Shown here: piece by piece, positions 1-8,491 of the stretch | How positions within the stretch are numbered: position 1 is the first letter of the stretch | How the letters are laid out: every line of letters starts with the position of its first letter | From: Nitrosomonadaceae bacterium | GTDB lineage: Bacteria > Pseudomonadota > Gammaproteobacteria > Burkholderiales > Nitrosomonadaceae | DNA: 22,962 nucleotides | Direction of reading: 5' to 3' | Assembly (NCBI GenBank): GCA_919902625.1 | Contig: CAKKRO010000122.1 | Location: 1 to 22,962, forward strand | Notes under the pieces: model-generated | Database searches by the model: none | Told to the model about the DNA's origin: nothing | The model's input: only the letters and a program-made list of their open reading frames with translations | Position numbers and translations under genes: made by a program

Positions 1-947
1 CCGCAAGCGCTTTAAAAGATGTTGATGGATTTGCACTACTGGAATTGGAGGCCGCGATTTCTCTACGCGAATCTGGTTATCGGCAGCCTATCCTGCTTCT
101 GGAAGGCTTCTTTTCTACAGAAGAATTAGTATTATTTGAACAGTATCAACTAAGTGCTGTTATTCACCATAGTGAGCAAATTGCCATGCTGGCAGATTCC
201 AAACAGCATGAACTGGATTTATTTCTAAAAATCAATACCGGCATGAATCGTTTAGGATTAGTATCTGAGCAACTTCCACAGATAATCATCAATCTGACAG
301 AGAATCGATGCAAAAACAATATCACATTGATGACGCATTTTGCCTGTGCCGATGTTCCTTCAGAGGAAGAAAGCGTGATGCAACAATTGCAACGCTTTGA
401 AGCTATCACTAAAAACTACAATTATCCGCGCTCACTGGCAAATTCAGCCGCCATCATACGCTATCCTGAAACACAGACTGAGTGGGTACGTCCTGGCATT
501 ATGCTTTATGGCGCCTCCCCTTTTCCTGACAAAACCGCATCAGAACTTAATCTGCAACCAGCCATGACGCTATCCAGTCGAATTATTGCCATACATGAAT
601 TAAAAGCTGGCGATAGAGTTGGCTATCACGGTCTTTTCCAAGCTGATCATCCGATGCGCGTCGGTATTGTCGCATGCGGCTATGCCGATGGATACCCGCG
701 CCATGCGCCAACCGGCACACCGGTATTGATCAACAATCAACGTAGCCGGTTATTGGGTCGGGTATCTATGGATATGCTGGCTGTAGACTTAACTGAAATC
801 GAGAATGCTCAGCTAAACAGCCCGGTTATTCTTTGGGGTAAGGGAATGCCGGTTGATGAAGTCGCTCATCGAGCAGGCACAACCAGCTATGAATTACTTT
901 GCGCGCTGGCTCCGCGAGTAGAAAAGATTGTTTCAAAAGAATATTAG
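1..947 (+). CDS. alr: Alanine racemase, 5' end missing (partial)
   Basis: Interconverts L- and D-alanine with PLP in the cytoplasm, feeding peptidoglycan synthesis. The reading frame is open back to base 3, and the residues upstream of the first TTG (45), reading DVDGFALLELEAA, are typical of the family. The gene therefore starts before the window. About 314 residues are visible against roughly 360 usual; the missing N-terminus would carry the PLP-binding lysine. Visible family marks are LDLFLKINTGMNRLG in the TIM barrel, the VGYHG segment with the expected catalytic tyrosine, ACGYADGYPRH, and RVSMDMLAVDL in the C-terminal beta domain. Its stop lies 36 bases from the stop of the convergent parvulin gene, and I see no clear terminator between them. 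The assignment is secure; only the start is unknown. Confidence 0.93.
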   Translation, partial: ASALKDVDGFALLELEAAISLRESGYRQPILLLEGFFSTEELVLFEQYQLSAVIHHSEQIAMLADSKQHELDLFLKINTGMNRLGLVSEQLPQIIINLTENRCKNNITLMTHFACADVPSEEESVMQQLQRFEAITKNYNYPRSLANSAAIIRYPETQTEWVRPGIMLYGASPFPDKTASELNLQPAMTLSSRIIAIHELKAGDRVGYHGLFQADHPMRVGIVACGYADGYPRHAPTGTPVLINNQRSRLLGRVSMDMLAVDLTEIENAQLNSPVILWGKGMPVDEVAHRAGTTSYELLCALAPRVEKIVSKEY

Positions 948-983
948 GATCCAATCTGCTCGCGGCAATTCGCAATACAAAAA

Positions 984-1778
984 CTATTCTACTTTTGCTT
1001 TACTGCGCAAATCCTGCACAACCGTCGCAAATTCACGCTGTAATACACGTTGCTGTATATTCTGCTTTACATCTTCAAATGGAGGAACTTCCATAGGACG
1101 TATATCCATTAATTCAATCACATGCCATCCAAAAGAAGTTTGTACGGGTTGCTCAGTCCGCCCACCTTTTGATAATGCCACCAGCGCTTCAGAAAAAGGT
1201 CTGACATAGGCTGCCGGTGGACTCCAGTTTAGCTCGCCTCCATTTTCTTTACTCCCATCATCAATCGATTTTTCTTCAGCAATTTTGGCAAAATTACCGC
1301 CTTTCTTGAGGCTGGCAATAATATCTCTGGCCTCACTTTCACTTTCCACAAGGATATGACGCGCTTTATATTCTTTATCGCCCATCTGTACTTTCAGAAT
1401 TTCATATTCCTTGCGTAAGGTATCATCACTGACTATATTATTCTTTATGTAGTCAGCCTGAAATGCTCTGACCAACACAGCCTGACGAGATATTTCAAGT
1501 TGCGCAATCACTTCTGGGTCTTGGTCCAATCTCTTTTTGATTGCTTCTTGCGCAAGAATCTCTTCAGCAATCAAATTCTCACGCAAGGCTTTTCTCATTT
1601 CCGGGCCATCTGGCTGGCCCTGCGCAACGTTTGCTTTTACCATGAGTTCCAGACGTGATTGCGGGATCGTTACGCCATTCACCTTAGCGACAACCCCTGT
1701 CGACTGAGCTTGAACTGATAGAGTAACCAAGCCAAAAATACTAACTATCATTACCTGCGAAAATTTCGTCAAACGCAT
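984..1778 (-). CDS. Periplasmic peptidyl-prolyl cis-trans isomerase, parvulin (SurA/PrsA-like) type
   Basis: A 264-residue exported foldase, expected to help outer-membrane or periplasmic proteins fold. Residues 1-24 form a signal peptide: basic MRLTK, a hydrophobic stretch, then a VQA cleavage site before Q25. Residues about 30-125 are a helical SurA_N-like chaperone part, rich in charged helices. Residues about 138-226 are one rotamase domain, with ARHILVESESEA, GNFAKIAEE, GGELNWSPP, YVRPFSEAL and FGWHVIELMDIRP. Only one parvulin domain is present, so this is closer to PrsA or the single-domain PpiC-like proteins than to two-domain SurA. It stands alone, with about 160 bases separating it from the yciI-like gene upstream. 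The family is clear; the client proteins are unknown. Confidence 0.9.
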   Translation of the reverse strand: MRLTKFSQVMIVSIFGLVTLSVQAQSTGVVAKVNGVTIPQSRLELMVKANVAQGQPDGPEMRKALRENLIAEEILAQEAIKKRLDQDPEVIAQLEISRQAVLVRAFQADYIKNNIVSDDTLRKEYEILKVQMGDKEYKARHILVESESEARDIIASLKKGGNFAKIAEEKSIDDGSKENGGELNWSPPAAYVRPFSEALVALSKGGRTEQPVQTSFGWHVIELMDIRPMEVPPFEDVKQNIQQRVLQREFATVVQDLRSKAKVE

Positions 1779-1924
1779 GGAATTTCCTTTTTGTGATTTG
1801 GATAAAATTTATATTCGCCAGAATATATTTACAGCGGAAAGTATACGCCTTAACTTAATGGACGTGAACCTCTACCTAGCATCATTTATAACAAAATAAT
1901 TTGATACTATTGAGAAAAGTAACA

Positions 1925-1945
1925 CCTGCAATTGCCTTATGCAGG
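1925..1945 (-). terminator. Possible weak hairpin over the stop of the yciI-like gene
   Basis: CCTGCA (1925-1930) and TGCAGG (1940-1945) are complementary and flank the stop codon at 1937-1939. An alternative pairing, ATTGCC with GGCAAT (1931-1949), competes with it. On the minus strand the hairpin is followed only by a broken U-tract (TTACTTTTC). It could be a weak terminator or chance. Confidence 0.22.
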
Positions 1946-2242
1946 CAATACCTTTTTAAAAGGTTTGACCGTCACTTTCCTATAAATACCTGCACTCACA
2001 TAGGGATCTGTATCAGCCCAAGCTTGCGCTGCTTCTAAGGATTCGAATTCCGCCACAATCAAACTTCCTGAGAAACCCGCCGTACCTGGATTCTGACTAT
2101 CGATAGCAGGATAAGGTCCTGCTAAAATTAGACGCCCTGCCTCTTGCAATGCTTGAATTCTTTTTAAGTGCTCTGGGCGAACTGCCATCCTTTTTTCCAG
2201 GCTGTTCGGCACATCTTCACCATTTATCACATATAGCATCAT
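1937..2242 (-). CDS. YciI-like small protein
   Basis: A 101-residue protein with the YciI fold signature: MLYVINGEDVPNSLEKR at the start, then RPEHLKRIQALQEAGRLILAGPYP, a variable loop, and GSLIVAEFESLEAAQAWADTDPYVSAGIYRKVTVKPFKKV. YciI proteins are small ferredoxin-like dimers whose conserved His and Asp sit in a putative active site; both are present here (PEH near residue 24, and the DTDPY segment near 78-82). The function of the family is not settled. The gene begins ATGATG, so the start may be 2242 or 2239. It stands alone, about 205 bases from the rubredoxin fusion upstream. The family call is strong; no substrate can be named. Confidence 0.85.
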   Translation of the reverse strand: MMLYVINGEDVPNSLEKRMAVRPEHLKRIQALQEAGRLILAGPYPAIDSQNPGTAGFSGSLIVAEFESLEAAQAWADTDPYVSAGIYRKVTVKPFKKVLPA

Positions 2243-2447
2243 CGTTCTTTACTCACTTTATTGTCATTTTTTCTCCCGGATTATCCTGCTCGCCAGAAGT
2301 CACACCCTCAGTCAATCAGCAGTATCCGAAAATTCCAGCCAGAATATTATATAACACTATGGTTTTAAATATGAAACAACATGTTTATGGGTGTTACCAA
2401 CTTGAACCCATCAGAAAAATTGATCGCCAAGAACAGAAAATCCGTCT

Positions 2448-3767
2448 TTACATCAATACGGGGGGCAATTGGGTTGTAAGATTATTTTTTTCCTTCGTCG
2501 CCGCACCCAATAGTGCATAGCCCAACAAATTACCAGCTTCATCCTGATAAAGCGCTTTCACTCCATCCTGATCAGCTTCAACCTGCCATTCACCTTTTAC
2601 ACTGAAATCAGGCGGCGAAACAACGGTTGGGCATGCTGGCGTTTTTACCATCACCGGCATGGCTGGATAATGAACGGATGTTGGGTTACCCGCCAGTGTT
2701 GCAGCCAAGGCCCGGGCTGCATGTGTAATCGGCATCACAAAAGGCAACACCTTGCCATCAACCTCCGCACAATCGCCCAAAGCATAAATATTGGCCAATT
2801 GGGTTTGTAATAAGCGATTGACCACAATTCCACGATTAACCTGAATACCGGCTGCTTCAGCGAGTTGCGTACGCGGACGCAACCCAACTGACGAGAGCAC
2901 TATATCGGATTCGATCAATTCACTATTGGTCAGCGTCAAACGCAAACCCTCTTTAACCCGGTCAACAGATTGGGCTGTCGTATCCAAGTGAAAAACCACA
3001 CCAACCGCCTCAAGTTTTTGTCGTATAAATGCGCCACCATCCGGCGGCAAGAGCCGCCCTAAAGGTTGGGCGCTGATATCAATCACATCCACTTGATAAC
3101 CTGCGGTTACTAAATCATTTGCAAATTCACAACCGATCAATCCCGCACCAATAATGGCAACCCGTTTTCTCCCTATCAATGCAGCACGAAACCTTTGATA
3201 ATCATCGAGATCATTAACCGTCAATATTTTTGCTACACCATCTCCCTGTAATGGCAAACGCACCTGATCTGCACCTAATGCCAAAACCAGTTGATCATAG
3301 AATATTTTTTCACCATCAACCAACGTCATCGCACTTCTGGACGGCTCAATAGCAGCCACGCGACAATGAGGACGAATGGAAATATTCAACTGTGAAGCCA
3401 TCTGCACCGCATCCCCATTTAAAATAGATTCAGGTGTCTTACCCATTGATAGTGCATTTGACAACATGGGCTTGGAATAAAAACCGCCATGATCTGCAGA
3501 TAACATAGTAATGGGCAATTCCTTACTCAGTTTACGTAGTTCACGTGCCACGGCATAGCCAGCCAGGCCACTTCCTACAATAACAACCGGATGACCCATC
3601 ACTCCGATCTCCACCATTTCAAAATCTGCTTTATTCACTCCACACTCAGGGCAAACCCAGCTTTCTGGAATATCTTCCCAGCGCGTACCTGCTTTGATGC
3701 CGTGCTCTGGATCACCCGTTAATTCATCATAAATAAATCCGCATATATTACATTGAAATCTTTTCAT
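2448..3767 (-). CDS. Rubredoxin fused to rubredoxin:NAD(P)H reductase
   Basis: A 439-residue cytoplasmic flavoprotein with its electron-carrier domain attached. Residues 1-54 are a complete rubredoxin: the iron ligands C6, C9, C39 and C42 lie in CNICG and CPECG, with the usual WEDIPESWVCP segment. Residues about 58-400 are a pyridine-nucleotide disulfide oxidoreductase-type reductase: FAD-binding GSGLAG (65-70), the segment FYSKPMLSNALS, a second Rossmann motif IIGAGLIGCEF for NAD(P)H, and the flavin-binding IYALGDCAEVDG. A short C-terminal domain follows. Such pairs pass electrons from NAD(P)H to rubredoxin and on to oxygen- or ROS-detoxifying enzymes or alkane hydroxylases; none of those is adjacent. 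No good ribosome-binding site precedes the ATG. A 12-base inverted repeat lies just upstream. Confidence 0.92.
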   Translation of the reverse strand: MKRFQCNICGFIYDELTGDPEHGIKAGTRWEDIPESWVCPECGVNKADFEMVEIGVMGHPVVIVGSGLAGYAVARELRKLSKELPITMLSADHGGFYSKPMLSNALSMGKTPESILNGDAVQMASQLNISIRPHCRVAAIEPSRSAMTLVDGEKIFYDQLVLALGADQVRLPLQGDGVAKILTVNDLDDYQRFRAALIGRKRVAIIGAGLIGCEFANDLVTAGYQVDVIDISAQPLGRLLPPDGGAFIRQKLEAVGVVFHLDTTAQSVDRVKEGLRLTLTNSELIESDIVLSSVGLRPRTQLAEAAGIQVNRGIVVNRLLQTQLANIYALGDCAEVDGKVLPFVMPITHAARALAATLAGNPTSVHYPAMPVMVKTPACPTVVSPPDFSVKGEWQVEADQDGVKALYQDEAGNLLGYALLGAATKEKNNLTTQLPPVLM

Positions 3768-3794
3768 TTATTTTCTATTAGTTACTTAAGTTTA

Positions 3795-3845
3795 TAAAAA
3801 ATATGCACATTGATTTGAGGAAATTCTCCATCAATCAATGTGCAT
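3795..3845 (-). terminator. Hairpin with U-tract between mlaA and the rubredoxin fusion
   Basis: ATGCACATTGAT (3803-3814) and ATCAATGTGCAT (3834-3845) are perfect 12-base inverted copies around a 19-base loop. Read on the minus strand the stem is followed by ATTTTTTATAA, the layout of an intrinsic terminator. It lies about 165 bases past the mlaA stop but only about 30 bases before the rubredoxin-fusion ATG. It could therefore end mlaA transcription, attenuate the downstream gene, or be an operator. The stem is AT-rich (4 of 12 pairs are GC). Confidence 0.5.
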
Positions 3846-4009
3846 TATTTAAATAGCATGATAGTCAAACAATTCTTCAACAGAAGAAACGACAATAACT
3901 TTTCCTCGATATATGCTTAAAATTAACCTTCCCAAGTACAAAAATGATGCATGCAGTGAATAAACGAACAGCGACAACAACAAAAAAGATCAGAATCTTC
4001 CACTCTCTT

Positions 4010-4780
4010 TTATTTAACCTCTGCAGTATCACTGTTATTCACTAAGCTAGTGCGCCTTTGTAAATAGGCATCGCGTATGAATTCATATTTATCCAATGCT
4101 GCCTCTTCAAGAGTTTTGTCTTCATCAAGAAACTGTGCACGTGCATTAACAGTTCTCGCTGCCGCAACAGGCAAACGCAAAGCCACCGAATTAAGATAAG
4201 CAACATCTTTCATAAAAACCCCTGTTACCCCTTGTGTAACGGGATCTATAAAGAAACCATCAACAGCAATTCCGAACGTATCACGTACGGAACTTGGTCC
4301 CAGGAAAGGCAGTACTATATAAGGTCCACTGGCGATTCCATAGCGTCCCATTGTCTGACCAAAATCTTCGTCCCGCTTATTGAGATTAATATCGCTTGCT
4401 GCACTGATATCGCTGGCAATATCAATCAAACCAAATATACCAAAAGTAGTATTGATCAATAATCGTGTACTGCTGACCAATGCACTCTCATAATTTAATT
4501 GAAGGACAGAGTTAGTTACCACCACCACATCGTTTAGATTTGAAAAGAAATTACCGACCATCATCTCAATGGGGTCAGGAGTAACCTTCTTATAACCTCT
4601 GGCAACCGGATCAAATACATTGTCATACACCATTTCATTAAAATTAAAAACAGCGCGATTCATGGGTTCCAGAGGATCATGAGGACTATTCTGGTTATTT
4701 GTTTTTATTGAAGCACAACCGGTTAAAAATAAAACCAATACCAAAAAAGTAGCAGCTTTGAAACGAATAGAATTAGTCAT
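4010..4780 (-). CDS. mlaA: MlaA (VacJ) outer-membrane lipoprotein, phospholipid retrieval
   Basis: Removes mislocalised phospholipids from the outer leaflet of the outer membrane and hands them to the periplasmic carrier MlaC. I chose the ATG at 4780 because it gives a compact lipoprotein signal: positively charged MTNSIRFK, a hydrophobic core, and the lipobox FLTGC with C22 as the lipidated residue. The frame stays open to 4852, but that would put 24 unlikely residues in front. The mature part has the MlaA hallmarks DPLEPMNRAVFNFNE, LLINTTFGIFGLIDIA, DEDFGQTMGRYGIASGPYIVLPFLGPSSVRD and a family-type tail. The length (256) is normal. The other mla genes (mlaBCDEF) are not next to it, which is common for mlaA. 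Confidence 0.93.
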   Translation of the reverse strand: MTNSIRFKAATFLVLVLFLTGCASIKTNNQNSPHDPLEPMNRAVFNFNEMVYDNVFDPVARGYKKVTPDPIEMMVGNFFSNLNDVVVVTNSVLQLNYESALVSSTRLLINTTFGIFGLIDIASDISAASDINLNKRDEDFGQTMGRYGIASGPYIVLPFLGPSSVRDTFGIAVDGFFIDPVTQGVTGVFMKDVAYLNSVALRLPVAAARTVNARAQFLDEDKTLEEAALDKYEFIRDAYLQRRTSLVNNSDTAEVK

Positions 4781-4904
4781 GTTCTTATTTATTTTAGTAA
4801 AAATTTGATAGATCTTGCCATATTTATAAGATAGGTTCAATATGCCCGCCACAAAGCACTATTTGCCCGATCAGCCCTGAATGATACTACACACAAGAAT
4901 TAAA

Positions 4905-4934
4905 AAGCCATTATTAAAACAAACATCGAGGCTT
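4905..4934 (-). terminator. Possible weak terminator downstream of prlC
   Basis: On the minus strand AAGCC, a 20-base spacer and GGCTT are followed by TTTAATT, about 100 bases beyond the prlC stop. The stem is only 5 pairs with a large loop, so this is a tentative call. The rest of 4781-5033 shows no other recognisable element. Confidence 0.2.
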
Positions 4935-5033
4935 GGATATACGGCAGATTATTCATAGCACTTTATAAAATTATTTATCCAGCAACAGAACCGAGTATCT
5001 GCACCACAGTCTCTAGAATCATACCGTTTAAGA

Positions 5034-7127
5034 TCAAACTGTTTCCATCCCACTGTGACGCAGCAATGCATCCAGCTCCGGCTCACGGCCCCGGAATGCT
5101 ATAAATGATTCCAGTGCTGAACGGCTCCCTCCCCTCGCAAGAATCTCTTCCAGAAAACGTGAGCCTGTCGCTGCATTGATTACACCATCTGAAGCAGTTT
5201 CTTCAAACATACTGTAAGCATCCGCTGATAGCACTTCCGCCCACTTGTAACTATAATAGCCCGCCGCATAACCTCCGGCAAAAATATGCGCAAAGCTATT
5301 GGGGAAACGATTGAAATCAGGAGGAATGATCACAGCAACGGTTTTTCGAACATCATCCAGCAACTGCAGCACCGTCTTATCACCGCTTGGTTTAAAATCA
5401 AAATGTGCACGCATATCAAACAGTGCAAATTCAATCTGCCGCAACATCTGCAATCCGCCCTGGAAATTTTTTGCTTTCAGCATCTTATCAAATAAAGCTC
5501 TGGGTAGTGTCTCACCCGTTTCGATATGCTGAGTCATGCCGGAGAGCACATCCCACTCCCAACAAAAATTCTCCATAAACTGGCTAGGCAGTTCTACTGC
5601 ATCCCACTCAACCCCGTTAATACCGGACACACCCAGATCTTCAACTTGCGTCAGCAGGTGATGCAGACCATGACCAAACTCATGAAATAACACGATCACT
5701 TCATTATGAGTAAATAAAGCCGGACGGATCTGGTTATTAATATTTACGGAAGCGGAGAAATTACATGTGAGATACGCAACGGGTATTTGTATCACGTGAT
5801 CTCCTGCTGGCTTATTTTCAATTCGCCGACGTGTAATCACATCATCCATCCAGGCACCACCCCGCTTGGCAGGTCGCGCATAGAGATCAAGATAAAATTG
5901 ACCGATTAATTGGCCGTTAGCATCATTGATATCAAAAAATTTCACATCGGGATGCCAGCGTTGAATATTTCGCAAGGCTGCTGTAGGAATAATATGAATG
6001 CCATAGAGCTTTTCCACCAGTTTAAACATACCCGCTAATACTTTATCCTCAGAGAAATATTGTTTAACTTCCTGATCAGAGAAAGCATAGCGTTCTTCAC
6101 GCAACTTTTCACTCACATAGGCCAAGTCCCAGGCCTCAAGTTTGGGCAGATTTAACCGCTCAGCCGCAAATTGCCGGAGTGCATGCAGATCCCGCTCGGC
6201 ATAGGGTTTTGCTTTAACCGCTAATTTTCCAAGAAAATCCAGAACCTGCTGCGGGGAAGTGGCCATTTTTGTCGCCAACGAAACTTCAGCATAATTATCA
6301 TAACCCAGCATTTGCGCCGCTTCCCGCCGTAACTCCAGGATCTTGTTAATGAGCGGCATGTTATCTTTATCCGGTCCAATATGACTATCAAGCTCGCTGG
6401 CGCGAGTGGCATAAGCACGGTACATCTGCTCACGTAAATCACGACTATCCGCATATTGCAGCACCGGAAGATAAGAAGGCATATGCAGAGTAAATTTCCA
6501 GCCCGTTTTAGAAGCTTCTTCAGCCAACTCCCTGGCTGTTTGCAGCACATCCGCCGGAATACCTGATAGGTTCTTTTCATCCTCAACCAGCAATGAATAG
6601 GCGTTAGTCGCATCCAGTAAATTGTCATTGAACTTTGACGATAACTTCGACAACTCTTCCTGAATCTGCAAAAACCGTTGCTTTTGATCCGGCGGCAATT
6701 CCGCGCCACCCAAACGAAAATCCCTCAATTCATTTTCTATAATTTTCTTTCGTGCCGGGGTCAAATGATCGAATTCCACGCTTGCGCGTAATTGCTTGAA
6801 TTTTTCAAACAGCAACAGATCTTGTGATAGCTCCGCATAAAACTGAGTGATCAGCGGCAGATTTGCATTATAGATTTCCCGTAGCTGCGGACTGTTCATT
6901 ACCGCATTCAAATGCGATACCTGTCCCCAGGCCCGTGACAAACGTTCATTGGCATCCACCATCGGTTGTACAAAAGTCTGCCAGGTTGGCATGGTACGGT
7001 CAGCACGCACTTTTTCAATCGCCGTGCGATTCTCGCTCAGCAATACTTCAATAGCTGGCGTAATATGCTCATTCTTTATTGCTGCAAAACGGGGAAGTCC
7101 GGAAAAATCAAGTAATGGATTCGACAT
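5034..7127 (-). CDS. prlC: Oligopeptidase A (M3 zinc metallopeptidase)
   Basis: A cytoplasmic zinc oligopeptidase that degrades short peptides, including cleaved signal peptides in Escherichia coli. From the chosen start it has 697 residues, close to the usual 680. The zinc site is intact: HEFGHGLHH gives ligands H482 and H486 and catalytic E483, and the third ligand is the Glu of WDAVELPSQ about 30 residues later. The N-terminus NPLLDFSGLPRF and the C-terminal substrate-cleft segments IFAGGYAAGYYSYKWAEVLSAD and ILARGGSR match the family. I prefer the ATG at 7127 to that at 7139 because GGAA sits at a good distance before it. The gene follows pyrC' after about 70 bases and may be the last gene of that operon. 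Confidence 0.94.
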   Translation of the reverse strand: MSNPLLDFSGLPRFAAIKNEHITPAIEVLLSENRTAIEKVRADRTMPTWQTFVQPMVDANERLSRAWGQVSHLNAVMNSPQLREIYNANLPLITQFYAELSQDLLLFEKFKQLRASVEFDHLTPARKKIIENELRDFRLGGAELPPDQKQRFLQIQEELSKLSSKFNDNLLDATNAYSLLVEDEKNLSGIPADVLQTARELAEEASKTGWKFTLHMPSYLPVLQYADSRDLREQMYRAYATRASELDSHIGPDKDNMPLINKILELRREAAQMLGYDNYAEVSLATKMATSPQQVLDFLGKLAVKAKPYAERDLHALRQFAAERLNLPKLEAWDLAYVSEKLREERYAFSDQEVKQYFSEDKVLAGMFKLVEKLYGIHIIPTAALRNIQRWHPDVKFFDINDANGQLIGQFYLDLYARPAKRGGAWMDDVITRRRIENKPAGDHVIQIPVAYLTCNFSASVNINNQIRPALFTHNEVIVLFHEFGHGLHHLLTQVEDLGVSGINGVEWDAVELPSQFMENFCWEWDVLSGMTQHIETGETLPRALFDKMLKAKNFQGGLQMLRQIEFALFDMRAHFDFKPSGDKTVLQLLDDVRKTVAVIIPPDFNRFPNSFAHIFAGGYAAGYYSYKWAEVLSADAYSMFEETASDGVINAATGSRFLEEILARGGSRSALESFIAFRGREPELDALLRHSGMETV

Positions 7128-7198
7128 GTTGTTCCACATAATAGGTTAAAAACAAATAAAACGGTTAATACAGGCTAATGAACCAGCTACCGCCAAGC

Positions 7199-8473
7199 TC
7201 AACGCTCATAAACAATATGGCCATTCACCAAAGTATATTTAATCCCGCCTGGCAACTCCATACCTAGAAAGGGGGTATTTTTACCCTGGCTTAAAATAGC
7301 TGACGGTGTCACTTTCCAATAATAATCAGGGTCAAAGATACATATATCCGCTGCACTTCCGACCGATAAACACCCCGCATCAATCCCCAGTATCTGTGCC
7401 GGGTCCGAGGTGATTTTGGCCAGAACTTTAAGCAATGGCAAACGCATTTCCATCCCCCACTTTAATGTTAGGGGCAGCAATAATTCAACACCGGTCGCAC
7501 CAATCTCAGATTGCCCAAACGGAAGCAATTTAGCATCTTCATCTACCGGCGCATGGTCTGAGCAAATCGCGTCAATCGTGCCATCGAGTAACCCATGACG
7601 CAATGCATCTCGATCACTATAACTGCGCAGTGGCGGCATCAGATGACAATTAGAATCGAAGAAACCGATATCCATATCGGACAAATGCATATGATTAACC
7701 GTCACATCACAAGTCAACGGCAAACCCTGTTGTTTGGCGGTACGGATCATTGCCAGTCCTTCCGCGCTGGAAACCCGGCACAGATGCACTCTGACACCTG
7801 TTTCTTTTGCCAGTAAGATGATATTGGATAAGGCTACTGTTTCAGCACACACAGGAACCGTAGGCAAGCCCAGCCGGGTTGCCACCTCTCCATCATGCGC
7901 CACGCCATCATTGGTCAAGCTAATCTCTTGCGGGCGTAGCCATACACTAAAACCAAATGTAGAGGCATACCGCATCGCCTGCATTAATACCCGCAAATTG
8001 GGCAACAAACCATCCGGTTGACCAAAAACAACACATCCCGCATCATTTAATTCAGCCATTTCGGTTAAACGCTCTCCCCTTAGTCCTTGAGTGAGCGCAC
8101 CAATGGGATAAACATGTGCCTGATTAAGATTCTTGGCGCGATGCTTCAGCATTTCCACCAGACCTGGTTCATCTAATGGGGGATCCGTATCGGGAGGGCA
8201 TGCGAAACTCGTGACACCACCAGCAACAGCCGCACCCATTTCTGATTCAAGTGTCGCTTTATATTCAAGTCCAGGTTCACGCAAGCGCACAGACAAATCA
8301 ACCAAACCCGGGCACACGACTAATGATTGAGCATCTATGGTACGACTGGCCTGGAACTCGCTGGGGGCATCGCCTATGGCAATGATTCTACCCTTGGCAA
8401 TAAAAACATCCTGAACTGCATCAACACCCTGCTTAGGATCAATCAGGCGCCCATTCTTAATATGAATTTTCAT
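7199..8473 (-). CDS. pyrX: Dihydroorotase-like, catalytically dead subunit (PyrC'/PyrX)
   Basis: A 424-residue amidohydrolase-fold protein of the type I dihydroorotase family. The fold marks are present (VVCPGLVDLSVRLREPG, GAAVAGGVTSFACPPDTDPPLD, SDHAPV), but metal ligands are not. The HxH of the canonical DxHxHLREPG is S61/R63 here. The family AHCED histidine aligns with R180 (WLRPQ). The family HVCHVST histidine aligns with R233 (LCRVSS). Only the late aspartate survives (D306 in SDHAP). In Pseudomonas an inactive homologue encoded directly after pyrB is needed to assemble a dodecameric aspartate transcarbamoylase; the position here, 18 bases after pyrB, supports the same role. An active dihydroorotase should lie elsewhere in the genome. 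Automatic annotation will probably call this gene pyrC. Confidence 0.9.
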   Translation of the reverse strand: MKIHIKNGRLIDPKQGVDAVQDVFIAKGRIIAIGDAPSEFQASRTIDAQSLVVCPGLVDLSVRLREPGLEYKATLESEMGAAVAGGVTSFACPPDTDPPLDEPGLVEMLKHRAKNLNQAHVYPIGALTQGLRGERLTEMAELNDAGCVVFGQPDGLLPNLRVLMQAMRYASTFGFSVWLRPQEISLTNDGVAHDGEVATRLGLPTVPVCAETVALSNIILLAKETGVRVHLCRVSSAEGLAMIRTAKQQGLPLTCDVTVNHMHLSDMDIGFFDSNCHLMPPLRSYSDRDALRHGLLDGTIDAICSDHAPVDEDAKLLPFGQSEIGATGVELLLPLTLKWGMEMRLPLLKVLAKITSDPAQILGIDAGCLSVGSAADICIFDPDYYWKVTPSAILSQGKNTPFLGMELPGGIKYTLVNGHIVYER

Positions 8474-8491
8474 GATGGCAGCCTTTTCCTT

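Noticed and set aside
2149..2520. 123-residue plus-strand frame covering the gap before the rubredoxin fusion.
   Set aside because: It overlaps the 5' end of the yciI-like gene and the 3' end of the fusion on the opposite strand, and shows no protein-family character. I see no real gene in 2243-2447.
4781..4852. Extended start for mlaA at 4852.
   Set aside because: It would place 24 residues in front of a typical lipoprotein signal sequence and bury the export signal.
6221..6709. 162-residue minus-strand frame inside prlC.
   Set aside because: Same strand but a different frame from a conserved peptidase; rich in Arg, Cys and Trp with no motif, so it is a frame-shifted reading of prlC.
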